The notes below the pieces were generated by a model. It saw only the letters and a program-made list of their open reading frames with translations. It ran no database searches and was not told where the DNA came from. Of a stretch of DNA of 64,000 bases, positions 41,781 to 51,430 are shown piece by piece. The stretch is from Bacteroidales bacterium (GTDB lineage Bacteria; Bacteroidota; Bacteroidia; Bacteroidales; P3), in assembly GCA_016296345.1 (NCBI GenBank), contig JAEDJL010000001.1, forward strand, positions 1-64,000, in the 5' to 3' direction. Every line of letters begins with the position of its first letter. Position 1 is the first letter of the stretch. The position numbers and the translations under genes are program-made.

Positions 41781-42662
41781 ATGAAAAGAGGAATATCTTA
41801 TATAGAGCTGAAGGAAGTATTTGCCAAATTGGCACCTCAAAGCATGGAAATAGAAAACGAGGTTCTTTTGATTGATAATGCCGAATTGTTAAATTCGAGC
41901 AAAGAACCATATAGAACGGATTACACAACTACCTTGATTTATTTTGAGGGTGAGACTACTTTTTGGGTCAATATGAAAGAGTATCACGCCAAGGCTCCGT
42001 GCATGGTTACCTTTTTGAGCGACCAAATCTTGTGTACTCAAAACAGTGAGGGCGATATTGTTTGCAAATGCATCATTTGTTCAAAGCATTTCACAGAGTC
42101 TCTTTTCGGAAACAGCAATAGCAAATTGCAGTTGTTTCATTCGATACATCAAAATCCCGTGATAGAGTTGAAAAAGTCCGATTTGCATATTTTCAGTATG
42201 TATTTCAAGGTCTTGAAATCGATAGCCGACACACCGGAAAATCCTTACAGGTTGGAAATAATCAAACATCTTACTCTGTCTTTGTATTATGGTTATACCC
42301 ACGGGCTTCACCAAGAGAGTGAAAAGGGCAAACTGAGCAGGAAAGAGGAGATAAGCAGTGAGTTTGTCTCTTTGTTGAGAGATAATTTCATAACTCACCG
42401 AGATGTTTCTTTCTATGCCGACAAGCTTTGCGTGTCTGCAAAGTATCTTTCAAAGGTTATCAAGGAGACCTTGGGCAAAACACCTTCGGAATTGGTATAT
42501 GACTATGTGCTTACAGAGAGCAAGGTGTTGCTTTCTTCGACAGACATGACCATACAGCAGATTGCATACGAGTTGAACTTCGAGACCTTGGATTTGTTTG
42601 GCAAGTTCTTCAAGCGTCTTGCAGGTTGTTCGCCGCGAGAATACCGCAATCGTTTGGGTTGA
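41781..42662 (+). CDS. AraC family transcriptional regulator
   Basis: 293 residues from the ATG at 41781. The N-terminal ~150 residues are a cupin-like sensor without a recognised ligand site. The C-terminal domain has two helix-turn-helix units: VSFYADKLCVSAKYLSKVIKE and MTIQQIAYELNFETLDLFGKFFKRLAG, followed by the family tail CSPREYRNR. It is divergent from the barrel and 11-mer-repeat genes, so it likely controls them or itself. Transcripts from this gene probably have almost no 5' leader. Confidence 0.93.
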   Translation: MKRGISYIELKEVFAKLAPQSMEIENEVLLIDNAELLNSSKEPYRTDYTTTLIYFEGETTFWVNMKEYHAKAPCMVTFLSDQILCTQNSEGDIVCKCIICSKHFTESLFGNSNSKLQLFHSIHQNPVIELKKSDLHIFSMYFKVLKSIADTPENPYRLEIIKHLTLSLYYGYTHGLHQESEKGKLSRKEEISSEFVSLLRDNFITHRDVSFYADKLCVSAKYLSKVIKETLGKTPSELVYDYVLTESKVLLSSTDMTIQQIAYELNFETLDLFGKFFKRLAGCSPREYRNRLG

Positions 42663-42699
42663 AGCTGATTGCAGGCTTGATTGAGGCTTTTTGCAGGGC

Positions 42700-43776
42700 T
42701 TAGTTCTCTTGGGAGTTTCGTCGCTTCTTGCGTTGCTTTTTCAGAAGGTGGCGTTTCTGCCAACGTTTCCAGCGTTTCATAGGCGAGGAGGTGCGAGATG
42801 TTCTGTTGAGTGAGAGTTTGTCTTCGCTGCCTTCGGTTGTGTTGAGACTGAGGTGAGCTTCGGCTATGCTGGCATTGAGTTCAAATCCTATAAGAAGAAT
42901 AAAGGAATTGAGGTATATCCACAACAGGACGATAATCAGCACACCTATCGAACCATAGAGGGCATTGTATCGAGAAAAATGTGTGATGTAAAAGTTAAAG
43001 CCTTGTGTTGTGAGGATAAAGAGAATTGTGGCAAGCGTAGCTCCGGCAGAGAAAAATGTGTAGTGGGTTCTTACCGCAGGGGCATAGTAATAGAGTGAGG
43101 CAAAGGCAAAATAGACTATCACGACAAGCAATATCCACTTGGCAGCTTTGAGCATAAACATCTTTGAGGCAGTGTCCAATATGTCTTCTTGCTCGAGGTA
43201 TCGTATAAAGAGCTTGAAACCTCCCGTCAGAGTGAAACTTATGATTACCACAACGGCAATTATCACAACTATGAGCATACTCATCAGCCGGCGTTTGAGC
43301 CATTTGCGTTTTTCAACCGAGTGATGAGATTGGTTAAAGGATATAAGCATGGCGTTAATGCCGCTCGAAGCAACGTAAATTGAGGAAATGAAACCCACAG
43401 AGAGCAATCCGGTATGTTTGCGTTGCAAGATGTCTTGCAGAGTGGCTTCAATGGTGGGGTAAATCGTTTCGGGAACAAAGTCTTTCAGGAAAGCAAAGAG
43501 CTGGGCTGCATAATAGGTAGTGTCGAAGTAGGGCAGCAGGGTAAAGAAAAACAGCAGCAGCGGAAACAATGCCAAGATGAAGTGAAACGATGTGGCGGCG
43601 GCTCTTTGGTTCAGCACGCCTTTCATCAGTCCTTTGATGAAAAACACCGCCACATCGAACAGTGGTATGCCTTGAAAGCCCGGAATGACCAACAGCCTCG
43701 AAGTGTGCAACACCTCTCTCACCGGTCTCCAATAGATAAGCTTGCGAAGGTATTTCGTTTTGTTGCTTTGGTCCAT
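42700..43776 (-). CDS. YihY/BrkB family inner membrane protein
   Basis: 358 residues from the ATG at 43776. Six or so membrane helices are visible, including AATSFHFILALFPLLLFFFTLLP, LLSVGFISSIYVASSGINAM, MLIVVIIAVVVIISFTL, WILLVVIVYFAFASLYYYAP and LIIVLLWIYLNSFILLIGFELNA, with the family's YYYAPAVR and LLWIYLNSFILLIGFELNA signatures. Long annotated as ribonuclease BN, these proteins are now seen as membrane proteins of unknown transport role. The C-terminus is a strongly basic tail (KRWKRWQKRHLLKKQRKKRR). Its start overlaps the nadC stop by one base (TGATG). Confidence 0.92.
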   Translation of the reverse strand: MDQSNKTKYLRKLIYWRPVREVLHTSRLLVIPGFQGIPLFDVAVFFIKGLMKGVLNQRAAATSFHFILALFPLLLFFFTLLPYFDTTYYAAQLFAFLKDFVPETIYPTIEATLQDILQRKHTGLLSVGFISSIYVASSGINAMLISFNQSHHSVEKRKWLKRRLMSMLIVVIIAVVVIISFTLTGGFKLFIRYLEQEDILDTASKMFMLKAAKWILLVVIVYFAFASLYYYAPAVRTHYTFFSAGATLATILFILTTQGFNFYITHFSRYNALYGSIGVLIIVLLWIYLNSFILLIGFELNASIAEAHLSLNTTEGSEDKLSLNRTSRTSSPMKRWKRWQKRHLLKKQRKKRRNSQEN

Positions 43777-44627
43777 CAATTCTCGGCAAGCAAACTCAAA
43801 TCCACACTTTTTATCTGATGGGTAACAGCTCCCACCGAAATGAAATCTACTCCGCTTTGTGCGTAAGACAAGAGATTGTCTTTTGTTATGCCGCCGGAGC
43901 TTTCTGTTTCGTAGCGGTGGTCAATCATCTTGACGGCTCTTTGGGTGTCTTCGGGCGAAAAGTTGTCCAACATTATCCTGTTGATGCCGCCTTTTTTGAG
44001 AACCCTTTCCAATTCTTCAAAGTTCCTTACTTCGATTTCAATCTTTATATCGAGATTGTTGGCTTTGATGTAGGCGTTTGTCTTGTCTATTGCCTGCTCT
44101 ATGCCTCCTGCAAAGTCGATATGGTTGTCTTTGAGCATTATCATGTCGTACAAGCCCATTCGATGGTTGGTTCCGCCTCCTGTTTTGACGGCATATTTTT
44201 CCAACACTCTGAGTGTGGGAGTTGTTTTGCGAGTATCGAGCAACTTGGTGTGGAAACCCTCGAGTGCTTTGACGTATTCTGATGTTGCAGTCGCTATTCC
44301 GGAGAGGCGTTGCATATAGTTGAGTACCGTCCTTTCGGCAGTGAGAATGGAAATGGCAGAACCTTCTACCACGAAAAGCACATCGCCTTTCTTCACTCTT
44401 TGTCCGTCTTTTACCAAAGGGTTGAATTGTAGGTTTTTATCCACAAGTTCAAAGACCATTCTTGCTATTTCCATTCCGCAAATGATGCAGTCTTGCTTTG
44501 CAATCAGCTTTGCTTTGTTTTGTTCCTTGCTATCGATGCAGGCAAGTGAGGAATAATCCCCGCTGCCCACGTCTTCGCTGAGGGCAGTGAGGATATGTTG
44601 TCTTATGTATTGAGTGTCGAGTGTCAT
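43776..44627 (-). CDS. nadC: Nicotinate-nucleotide pyrophosphorylase (quinolinate phosphoribosyltransferase)
   Basis: 283 residues from the ATG at 44627 (MTLDTQYIRQHIL); the longer frame overlaps the upstream gene. It makes nicotinate mononucleotide from quinolinate and PRPP for NAD synthesis. Motifs: ALSEDVGSGDYSS, LTAERTVLNYMQRLSGIAT, LLDTRKTTPTLRVLEKYAVKTGGGTNHRMGLYD in parts, LKDNHIDFAGG, IEIEVRNFEELE, IMLDNFSPED, SSGGITKDNL and FISVGAVTH. It follows the M6 protease by 8 bp and overlaps the BrkB-type gene by 1 base. Confidence 0.97.
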   Translation of the reverse strand: MTLDTQYIRQHILTALSEDVGSGDYSSLACIDSKEQNKAKLIAKQDCIICGMEIARMVFELVDKNLQFNPLVKDGQRVKKGDVLFVVEGSAISILTAERTVLNYMQRLSGIATATSEYVKALEGFHTKLLDTRKTTPTLRVLEKYAVKTGGGTNHRMGLYDMIMLKDNHIDFAGGIEQAIDKTNAYIKANNLDIKIEIEVRNFEELERVLKKGGINRIMLDNFSPEDTQRAVKMIDHRYETESSGGITKDNLLSYAQSGVDFISVGAVTHQIKSVDLSLLAEN

Positions 44628-44635
44628 GTCTTGGT

Positions 44636-47600
44636 TTATCTGTTTATTATCAGTACACATTCCCATACGGATTGTTCAAAGTAAATTCTCAAAACGTAAG
44701 AGCCGCTGTGCAAGTCGTCAAGATATAGTTCTGTCTCGCCGCTTGAGATTGACAAGTCTTGAAGTGTGCTTACCAATCTGCCGTCTGTGGAAATTACTTC
44801 AATCTTTGCTTTGCCCAAATCGCTATCGGAATGAATTCTTATGTGGCCGTCAGACGGGTTAGGGCTTACTTTGATTGATGCTTTGCCTGATGCGATGTAA
44901 TCTAAGCCCACTCCCTGAGCTACGTTTACTGTCAAAGAACCCGAAGTCGCCTCTTCGCAAGAGCCGCTTTTGACAACCGCTCTGTAACTCCAAGCTCCGG
45001 CTTCGGTAGGAACGTCTGTCAGATAGATACTATCTTGAGAATTTGCAATCCTTTCGTAGTTGTATCCTTCTTTTCGCTTTTCCCAATATAGTACATCGCC
45101 CAATGAGGCTCTCAGTTGCAGCCTTAATTCACTTCCCGAGGCAGGATTGCTGCTCACAAGGAACACATTGCCGCCTCTTGAAGCAGGACTGACAAAAATT
45201 GTTACCACATTGCTTGTGTCGCTTACAAAGGTTGAGGATACAACTCTTGCAAAATAGGTTGTTGTAAAGAGCTGTCGCATTTCGAGGTCTTGAAGATTGG
45301 AAACCGAACTCATGGTGCTTTCGACCCAAGTGAGACTATCGGTACTCATTATCCACTGATAGGTGTATGTTCCGCTGCCTCCGCTTGGTTGAGAGCCTTG
45401 CAAGGTGTTTGCAATGCTGCCTTCGCAAATTTGTTGGTCTTCCGAAATGTTGTTATTGAGTATAGGAGTGTAAGGAGTGGTGATTTGGTATTGCTGACCG
45501 TAGCTTGTGCCGTACGAATTGGTCGCAAAGGCTCTTATATAATAGGTAGTATGTTCTTGGAGGTTGCTTATCGTTCCCTCAAATGTTCCTGTGCCGCTGC
45601 CAAGAGCAAGAGTGTTGTCGGCAGTTGTAGGCATTGTTTCGACCGAATAGCAAATTCCTCTCGATGTAACTTCGCTCAATCCCGACAGAGTAACCTCTCC
45701 CGAAACGCTTATGCTGTTGTAGGTTGCCAACTGTGGCTCGTTGGTTACAACCATAGGGGTTTGCATTGTGGCGTTGACAAGAATATTTTTTACCGAAAGC
45801 GAAGAAGAGTTTGCTATTCCCTCAAAGGCAATGAACAAAGTGCTGCTTGCATAGTTCAGAGGCAGGCTGTCTCTTGTATAATCTGCAGTTGCGTTCGACA
45901 TAACTGCCAATTCGCTCCATGGGTTTGCCACATCGGTGCGGTACAATACCCTGAGGGTGTCGATTGTCGAGCTTGCAGACTGCGGTTGCAGGCGGTCAAA
46001 ACACAAATATATGTCTTCAAAGTGTTCCAAGTCAAAGATTGGAAAAACAAGAAGGTCTCTGCTTCCGCTCTGTCCGCTTTCAAATTTGTAAGAATTGCTT
46101 TCTGAATTAAAAGTCCAAGCATTTGTTCTCAAGCAAGGGTTGTCTTGCTCTGCCAATACGTTATAAGGATAGGAGTTTATCCTCTGACACAAGGTCGAAA
46201 ACTCAATCTCTTCGCCGTAACCGATGTGTCCGTTGTTTCTTGCGAAGGCTCTGACATAGTAGGTGGTGTTTGGTTCTAACGATTGTAGATTTACAGAGAA
46301 GTTGTCGGCATTTGGAACTACTATCACGGCATCTTCAAGTGTCGGATTGCTATGTGTGGCGTAGCATACGCCCATTTGATAAACAGGATTGTTGCCTTGG
46401 GACGACAAAGCTGCATTTACCTTTGCCGAAACGTCTGTCAAATTGTCAAAAGACAAAGTGTTGATGTGAGGAAATGCGTTTTGGTCTCCCTCATATACGC
46501 TTACATTGTCGATACATACCCCATATCCTCCCTGCAATGTCGCCTCGAAAGCAATCAAGTAGTAATCGGAAGTGTTGGGAAGAGAGATTGTCGCATTTGT
46601 CCACGAAGATACGTTGGAGGTATATGATTGCAAAAGTGTCCATGCTCCTGTTGGTGAATTTTTATAGTAAACTTTCAGTTTGTCTTGCTTTCCCGATTTT
46701 GCTTTTTGTGTGTATGAGAACGACAAGACAGCCTGACTGATGTTTGAAAGGTCGATAGGAAGAGTTACAAGCTTGGTTGTCTGAGTTCCGTTTGTCCAAT
46801 CGGAACGAATGAAAGCCCAGCTGTCTCCCTCGGCAGCAGAAGATGTTCCGCCCGATTCGTAAGCTGTGTCGGTCAAGCTCCAAGTGTTTGTAACAAATAT
46901 GCCAAATTCGTTTTCCCAACAGTCAAATGTTGTATTGTTCTGTTCAAAGCCGTCTTCAAAAGGAAATTCCAACTCTGCCATGCAGCGAGTTTTTACTTTC
47001 ATAATCTCGCCATAACCTACCTTGTCGGCAGTCTTGGCGTATGCTCTTACGAAATATTCTCTGCCGGGCTGTAAATTATCAAGACCGATTGAGAAAGTGT
47101 TGCTGCTCGAAGAAGAAGTAACGGTGTTGCAAAGCACGCTTGGTGTGGCGGTTGTGTCAGAAAAGCAGACACCTCTTTCAATTATCGAGAGCGATTGGGC
47201 ATTGTCTATGCTTGCAGACACACTTATGCTGTCAGAAAAGCCGATTGCCAACACTGTTGTAACGACAGGTCTTGTCGCATCTTCTGCTCCGTAGTCAAAT
47301 GTGATGTTTCCGGTCGATGTGTTCTCTTGTATGTTTGTTATAGGGCGGTTCAGAGGGCTTCCGGAGTAGCTCATGCTGTTTGGATTGGTGGTGTCGGTAA
47401 AGCTCGTTTGGTTGCTTGTTCCGGGGAATGGGTTGCTTGCTCTGCTGTAAATGCTGTTTGGATTTGCTTCTTCCAAATCCATTCCCGGGCTGTTAGGATT
47501 GCAGTTTGCACAATTCATGTTCCAGCCTGCCACATTCTTGTTTACATGAAATATAAGCATACCATGTCCGGGCAAATAGTAATCCCAGCCGACTTTTTGC

Positions 47601-48850
47601 CTGTTTTCCAACAAGAAGTATTCGTTTTGAGAGATTGTCATCTTGTAAGCCTTATTGACAGAGTGCAAAGGAGGGAGGGTATTGCTACCTTCTGCCAAAA
47701 GCTCTTCTATTTCTATGTAGCCTCTTACTTCTCTTTCGTGAGCCGACCACAAAGGAGGGCATTTTCCGTCGTTGTTGTAGTTGCCGCTACACATCAAATC
47801 CCAGCTACCATGGTCGTAAAAGCTGCCTTGGTCTTCGTAGTCAGTATCGTAATAGTCCGCCTGACCCAAAACGTGTGAGAATTCGTGGCATATAGTGCCT
47901 ATGGTAGGAGGCTGAGGGCTGTATTCACTGCCTTGTTTCTCGGAAGAAACTCCGTAATCCGAAACATAAACCCCATCAACTGCAAAAGGAGAATACAATC
48001 TCGAACGATGAGGCCAAATAGTGTTGGGATCGTTGCCCGAACTTGCAGGAACGCCTGCATAAATGACGTAAACGCAAGACACATTTTCGCCTTCGCCGTT
48101 GGTAAATTGAGAAAAATCGACTTCTGGGTCGGCAAAAATGATTGCCTCTGTAACCAATTCCCTTACGTGCATATCGGTATTAGTTCCCTCATAGTTCTGT
48201 CCGTAGTATGCCATGTTGCTTGCAGCAGTGTAAGGTCCTACAACGGTGGCTTCGACGCTCAGTCTGCCTGCCGAAGATGCCAAGAAGTAATCTCTGATGC
48301 TGCCGGCATTTCCATTAACCGAGTATCCGACTTGATTAAACAAAGCATCAATCTCTGCCCTCGGCGTAGTAAATGCCAAATCTGCAAATCCCATCAAAAT
48401 AACTACCATTCTATAAGTCTCGGTAGGGGCAATAGCCGATTTGGAAGCCTGAGACACTCTGCTTTCAAAGTCTTGGTTTATTGCCCAAAACTGTTTTAGG
48501 TAAGAGATTTGTTCTTGTGAATAAAACAAGTCTTCATTCAGAGTGGCAAGAAGGGCAATTTCTTCTTCTGAACGTTGATTTGGGTTGTGAGCCAATACAT
48601 TTGACGGCTTTATTCCGCCTTTTCCGTCAGAGATTGCATATACAAAATCGCCATTTTCAGCTCTTAGCAATGTGAAACCATCGATTGATTTTGCCCAACT
48701 GACTTTTTCGTCTCCTTTGAGGGTGATTGTAACCACCGATTTGTCAGACTGAGTAACCTCTATCGGATAAGGATATGCCGGAGTACAAAAAGACTTGACA
48801 TTAAAGAGGATTAGCGTAAGCAGCAAAATCCAAAAAGCTTTCTTGTTCAT
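44636..48850 (-). CDS. Giant M6 family metalloprotease with adhesion-type domains and T9SS sorting domain
   Basis: 1404 residues, the largest gene here and a paralogue of the M6 proteins at 0-5 kb. A signal peptide ends near SFCTPA. The propeptide-like segment is KGDEKVSWAKSIDGFTLL. The zinc motif HEFSH is at residues 322-326 with GQADYYD, and the Met-turn region is SWDLMCSGNYNN. Downstream are fibronectin-like domains, a MAM/cleaved-adhesin-type jelly roll (FPFEDGFEQNN ... GVCIDNVSVYEG) and a second similar domain, more fibronectin-like repeats, then the Ig-like module shared with its paralogues (YTYQWIMSTDS). It closes with a T9SS type A sorting domain (SPNPSDGHIRI ... SGSYVLRIYF). Expected to be surface-exposed or secreted; the substrate is unknown. 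Confidence 0.93.
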   Translation of the reverse strand: MNKKAFWILLLTLILFNVKSFCTPAYPYPIEVTQSDKSVVTITLKGDEKVSWAKSIDGFTLLRAENGDFVYAISDGKGGIKPSNVLAHNPNQRSEEEIALLATLNEDLFYSQEQISYLKQFWAINQDFESRVSQASKSAIAPTETYRMVVILMGFADLAFTTPRAEIDALFNQVGYSVNGNAGSIRDYFLASSAGRLSVEATVVGPYTAASNMAYYGQNYEGTNTDMHVRELVTEAIIFADPEVDFSQFTNGEGENVSCVYVIYAGVPASSGNDPNTIWPHRSRLYSPFAVDGVYVSDYGVSSEKQGSEYSPQPPTIGTICHEFSHVLGQADYYDTDYEDQGSFYDHGSWDLMCSGNYNNDGKCPPLWSAHEREVRGYIEIEELLAEGSNTLPPLHSVNKAYKMTISQNEYFLLENRQKVGWDYYLPGHGMLIFHVNKNVAGWNMNCANCNPNSPGMDLEEANPNSIYSRASNPFPGTSNQTSFTDTTNPNSMSYSGSPLNRPITNIQENTSTGNITFDYGAEDATRPVVTTVLAIGFSDSISVSASIDNAQSLSIIERGVCFSDTTATPSVLCNTVTSSSSSNTFSIGLDNLQPGREYFVRAYAKTADKVGYGEIMKVKTRCMAELEFPFEDGFEQNNTTFDCWENEFGIFVTNTWSLTDTAYESGGTSSAAEGDSWAFIRSDWTNGTQTTKLVTLPIDLSNISQAVLSFSYTQKAKSGKQDKLKVYYKNSPTGAWTLLQSYTSNVSSWTNATISLPNTSDYYLIAFEATLQGGYGVCIDNVSVYEGDQNAFPHINTLSFDNLTDVSAKVNAALSSQGNNPVYQMGVCYATHSNPTLEDAVIVVPNADNFSVNLQSLEPNTTYYVRAFARNNGHIGYGEEIEFSTLCQRINSYPYNVLAEQDNPCLRTNAWTFNSESNSYKFESGQSGSRDLLVFPIFDLEHFEDIYLCFDRLQPQSASSTIDTLRVLYRTDVANPWSELAVMSNATADYTRDSLPLNYASSTLFIAFEGIANSSSLSVKNILVNATMQTPMVVTNEPQLATYNSISVSGEVTLSGLSEVTSRGICYSVETMPTTADNTLALGSGTGTFEGTISNLQEHTTYYIRAFATNSYGTSYGQQYQITTPYTPILNNNISEDQQICEGSIANTLQGSQPSGGSGTYTYQWIMSTDSLTWVESTMSSVSNLQDLEMRQLFTTTYFARVVSSTFVSDTSNVVTIFVSPASRGGNVFLVSSNPASGSELRLQLRASLGDVLYWEKRKEGYNYERIANSQDSIYLTDVPTEAGAWSYRAVVKSGSCEEATSGSLTVNVAQGVGLDYIASGKASIKVSPNPSDGHIRIHSDSDLGKAKIEVISTDGRLVSTLQDLSISSGETELYLDDLHSGSYVLRIYFEQSVWECVLIINR

Positions 48851-48894
48851 GTTTCTAAATTGTTATGATGTTAATTGATACTCTTTTGAGGGTA

Positions 48895-48926
48895 CAAAGG
48901 TATATGGTTTTGACGATATTACCAAA
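48895..48926 (-). promoter_or_regulatory. Promoter of the giant M6 protease
   Basis: Minus-strand TTTG (48923-48926), 20-bp spacer, TACCTTTG (48895-48902), 45 bp before the ATG. It also probably drives nadC and the BrkB-type gene. Confidence 0.75.
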
Positions 48927-48998
48927 TCAAAACGGCGAAAAAACTTCAAAAACAAGGCGTTTTTGTGCGTTTAAGCCGTGATTTCTCAAAATAAGTGC

Positions 48999-49006
48999 TA
49001 ACTTTG
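48999..49006 (+). promoter_or_regulatory. -7 promoter element of the helical-repeat protein gene
   Basis: TAACTTTG, 38 bp before the ATG at 49044. The -33 element is not evident. Two loose 21-bp-family cores (AAAACGGCGAAAA, AAGGCGTTTTTG) lie upstream at 48930-48966. Confidence 0.55.
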
Positions 49007-49043
49007 CCCCGTTAAAACAAATACAAAATACAAGCATTACGAC

Positions 49044-51248
49044 ATGAGAAAAGTTTTTCTTACCGCCATACTTATTTTGACTGCCGCTTTGGTTCAGGCA
49101 CAAGTCTTGTCGCCCTCGGCAAAGAAAGATATATTGGAAAAATATCAAAAGCACATCAAGGCTTGCTCGGCAATAAACAGCGAAAATCTCGACATGGTTC
49201 CCGTATATGAGTTTCAGCTTTCGTCGGCAGAAGATTTCTTGAAGCAAAACGAGACTTACAACAGCGACAACGACATATATGCAAAGTGGATTGAGCTTAA
49301 AACTTTGGTGAAACAAAATCGCGAGCTTGTGGAATTTCTTTCTCCGAGAGTTAGTGATTGGTATTATCGCAAGGCAGTCCACGCCAAGGTGAATGACCGT
49401 CCGAAAGAAGCTCTCGAATACTTGCAAAAGAGCATCAAAAGCAACCCTCAGAATGTAATGACCAACTATGAGCTTGCCAAAATCAGCCTTGACAGCGGTC
49501 AGGTCTTGCAAACCTCCGAACGATTGATAGAAGTGATAAACTCTTTCTCGCCCTCCGAAGAAGAAAGTCTGCTCTGCAAAAACCTTTTGGTCTATACATA
49601 CGACAAAAATCTCCTTCAAGCACTTTCTTTGATTAAACAAGGCAAGTATTCTTACGCTGTGGATATTCTTAATGCCTTGGAAGACTATTGCAAGAGAGAT
49701 GTAATGAACGTATGCAACCAAGGAGTGATTGCAAAGAACCTTTCAATCTGTCAAAACAGCATATACAAAGAACATATCGACATAACCAAGAAAGCAATAG
49801 CAAAAGGCAGAAACGATGTTGCGGCAGATTTTATAGGCAACACATACGACTATTTCAGCCGAAACAGAGAGACAATAAGCGATACTGCCGACTTTGACGA
49901 AGTGGTGAACGTTGTGGTAAACAGTTATATCGCACAAGCAAAAGCAATGCCCGAGGCAAAGAACAACGAAGCCAAGATGGACTTGCTGCACAAGGCAAGA
50001 GAACTTGCAGCCATGGTGGGAGGAAGTTTTGAAGACGGAGTGTTGAAGCAGATTGCCATGTTGCAAGGCTCGTTGCAGAGTAGCGACCCTGTTTTGGACA
50101 GTTTGGAACAAGCCTCTCCCAACACAGGTTACGCAGAGCAGTATCCGGAGTTTATCAAAGAAAGAGAGAGCGATGCAGAGCAGCAGGTCGAACAGATAGA
50201 AAAGGACTATGTGCCGACACCTTCAAACTCCATGCCTGCAAAAAGCACAGCTGCCACCAACACAAAGACACCCGATTTGAGAAAAGAGATAGACAACAAA
50301 TTTTTTGAGACGCTTTCATACCTCAAAGTGAACAATTACGATAAGGCTTTGGAGGTTTTGGAAAGTGCAAACAAGTTGGCACAAATCGATGCGGAGAAAG
50401 ATGAGGTCGAAAAGATGTATCTTTCTGCCATAAGGGAGGTAACGGCAAGGCGAATGCACGCTGCCGAATATGCAATCTTCCAAGGCGATGTTGAAAAGGC
50501 AGACAGTTTGGTTGCAAGGACGGAAGAGTTGCTCGAACGCTACAAAATGAAAGAAGACAGCGTGGTTGTCAAAATTATGAACAGCTATCTGAGAGCGATA
50601 GACAACAAAGTGTGCAGCAAAAAGCAGGAAGAGATAAACACAATGGTATATAACATCATCGACTGCATAAAACAAAACGATTTTTACCTTGCCGAAGACT
50701 ATATAAACAGAGCAATGCAAATCAAGGGTAGCAGTGAGTGTCGCTTGGACAAGAGTCGTTTGAGGGCTTTGAAGCGTCAAATCGAGCAACCTTTGGAATA
50801 CGTCAAGAGAAAGGAGAGTGTCGATGACATATTGGCACAAGGGGACACTAATCGCTACCTCAGGGAATATGCAGCATTGGAAGAATTCTACATTCTGCAC
50901 AATCTGAAAGAGATGAGCGTGCAACACCGTCCTCTCAGGGAGATTTTGTATTCTTTTGGCAACGATGACTTGGCTGTAAAGACAATCGAACAACTCATGA
51001 AGTACCGCCAGTATGAGCAGAGCGTCGAAGCCTTGGCAAGTTTGAAGGATTTTGGTTACAAAGCCAAGCATACGAAGAAAATTCAGAAGAAATTGGGCGA
51101 GATGATGAGCCTTCAAGAGAGCAAACGCAACGAAAAGATTGCCCAATCGAACCGTCTGCAAGACAAATACGGTCAAGATAAATGGTTTAAGTATCTTTTG
51201 AAAAGCTACAAAAAGAACTTGATTAAGTGGCAGAAACTCAACGGATAA
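49044..51248 (+). CDS. Exported 734-residue helical-repeat (TPR-like) protein of unknown function
   Basis: The family is not recognised. The signal peptide ends in LVQAQ. The rest is almost wholly helical with at least one TPR-like pair (WYYRKAVHAKVNDRPKEALEYLQKSIKSNPQNVMTNYELAKI in consecutive parts). Similar helix pairs recur further on (LSYLKVNNYDKALEVLESANKLAQ; MHAAEYAIFQGDVEKADSLV), separated by a low-complexity Ser/Thr/Pro linker about residues 390-415. The C-terminus is very basic. Probably a periplasmic scaffold. It begins a co-directional plus-strand run toward DUF2723 but has repeat array F and a promoter after it, so it may be its own unit. Confidence 0.75.
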   Translation: MRKVFLTAILILTAALVQAQVLSPSAKKDILEKYQKHIKACSAINSENLDMVPVYEFQLSSAEDFLKQNETYNSDNDIYAKWIELKTLVKQNRELVEFLSPRVSDWYYRKAVHAKVNDRPKEALEYLQKSIKSNPQNVMTNYELAKISLDSGQVLQTSERLIEVINSFSPSEEESLLCKNLLVYTYDKNLLQALSLIKQGKYSYAVDILNALEDYCKRDVMNVCNQGVIAKNLSICQNSIYKEHIDITKKAIAKGRNDVAADFIGNTYDYFSRNRETISDTADFDEVVNVVVNSYIAQAKAMPEAKNNEAKMDLLHKARELAAMVGGSFEDGVLKQIAMLQGSLQSSDPVLDSLEQASPNTGYAEQYPEFIKERESDAEQQVEQIEKDYVPTPSNSMPAKSTAATNTKTPDLRKEIDNKFFETLSYLKVNNYDKALEVLESANKLAQIDAEKDEVEKMYLSAIREVTARRMHAAEYAIFQGDVEKADSLVARTEELLERYKMKEDSVVVKIMNSYLRAIDNKVCSKKQEEINTMVYNIIDCIKQNDFYLAEDYINRAMQIKGSSECRLDKSRLRALKRQIEQPLEYVKRKESVDDILAQGDTNRYLREYAALEEFYILHNLKEMSVQHRPLREILYSFGNDDLAVKTIEQLMKYRQYEQSVEALASLKDFGYKAKHTKKIQKKLGEMMSLQESKRNEKIAQSNRLQDKYGQDKWFKYLLKSYKKNLIKWQKLNG

Positions 51249-51250
51249 GC

Positions 51251-51335
51251 AAAACGCCGTTTTGCTCGAATGAAACGCCGATTTATTTTTCCAAAACGCC
51301 GAGTTAGAAAATCCTTTCGGCGTTTTGCCGTAAGC
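51251..51335. repeat. 21-bp intergenic repeat array F (four units)
   Basis: Units start at 51251, 51272 and 51293 (21 bp each) and 51314 (22 bp), with cores AAAACGCCGTTTT, AAACGCCGATTTATT, AAAACGCCGAGTTA and TTCGGCGTTTTG. It begins 3 bp after a stop codon. The last unit contains the -33 TTTG of the next promoter. Confidence 0.9.
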
Positions 51336-51354
51336 AAAAAAAGTTCTAATTTTG
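51324..51354 (+). promoter_or_regulatory. Promoter of the T9SS-cargo/lptE/DUF2723 operon
   Basis: TTTG (51324-51327), exactly 19 bp, TAATTTTG (51347-51354), 77 bp before the ATG. The -33 box is part of the final unit of array F. Confidence 0.8.
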
Positions 51355-51430
51355 CACGTTGTTTGTTTGCAATCTTAAATGCTTGATTGCAAGCGGAGTT
51401 TTAGTAATAATCAATTTAATATTTTGACGT

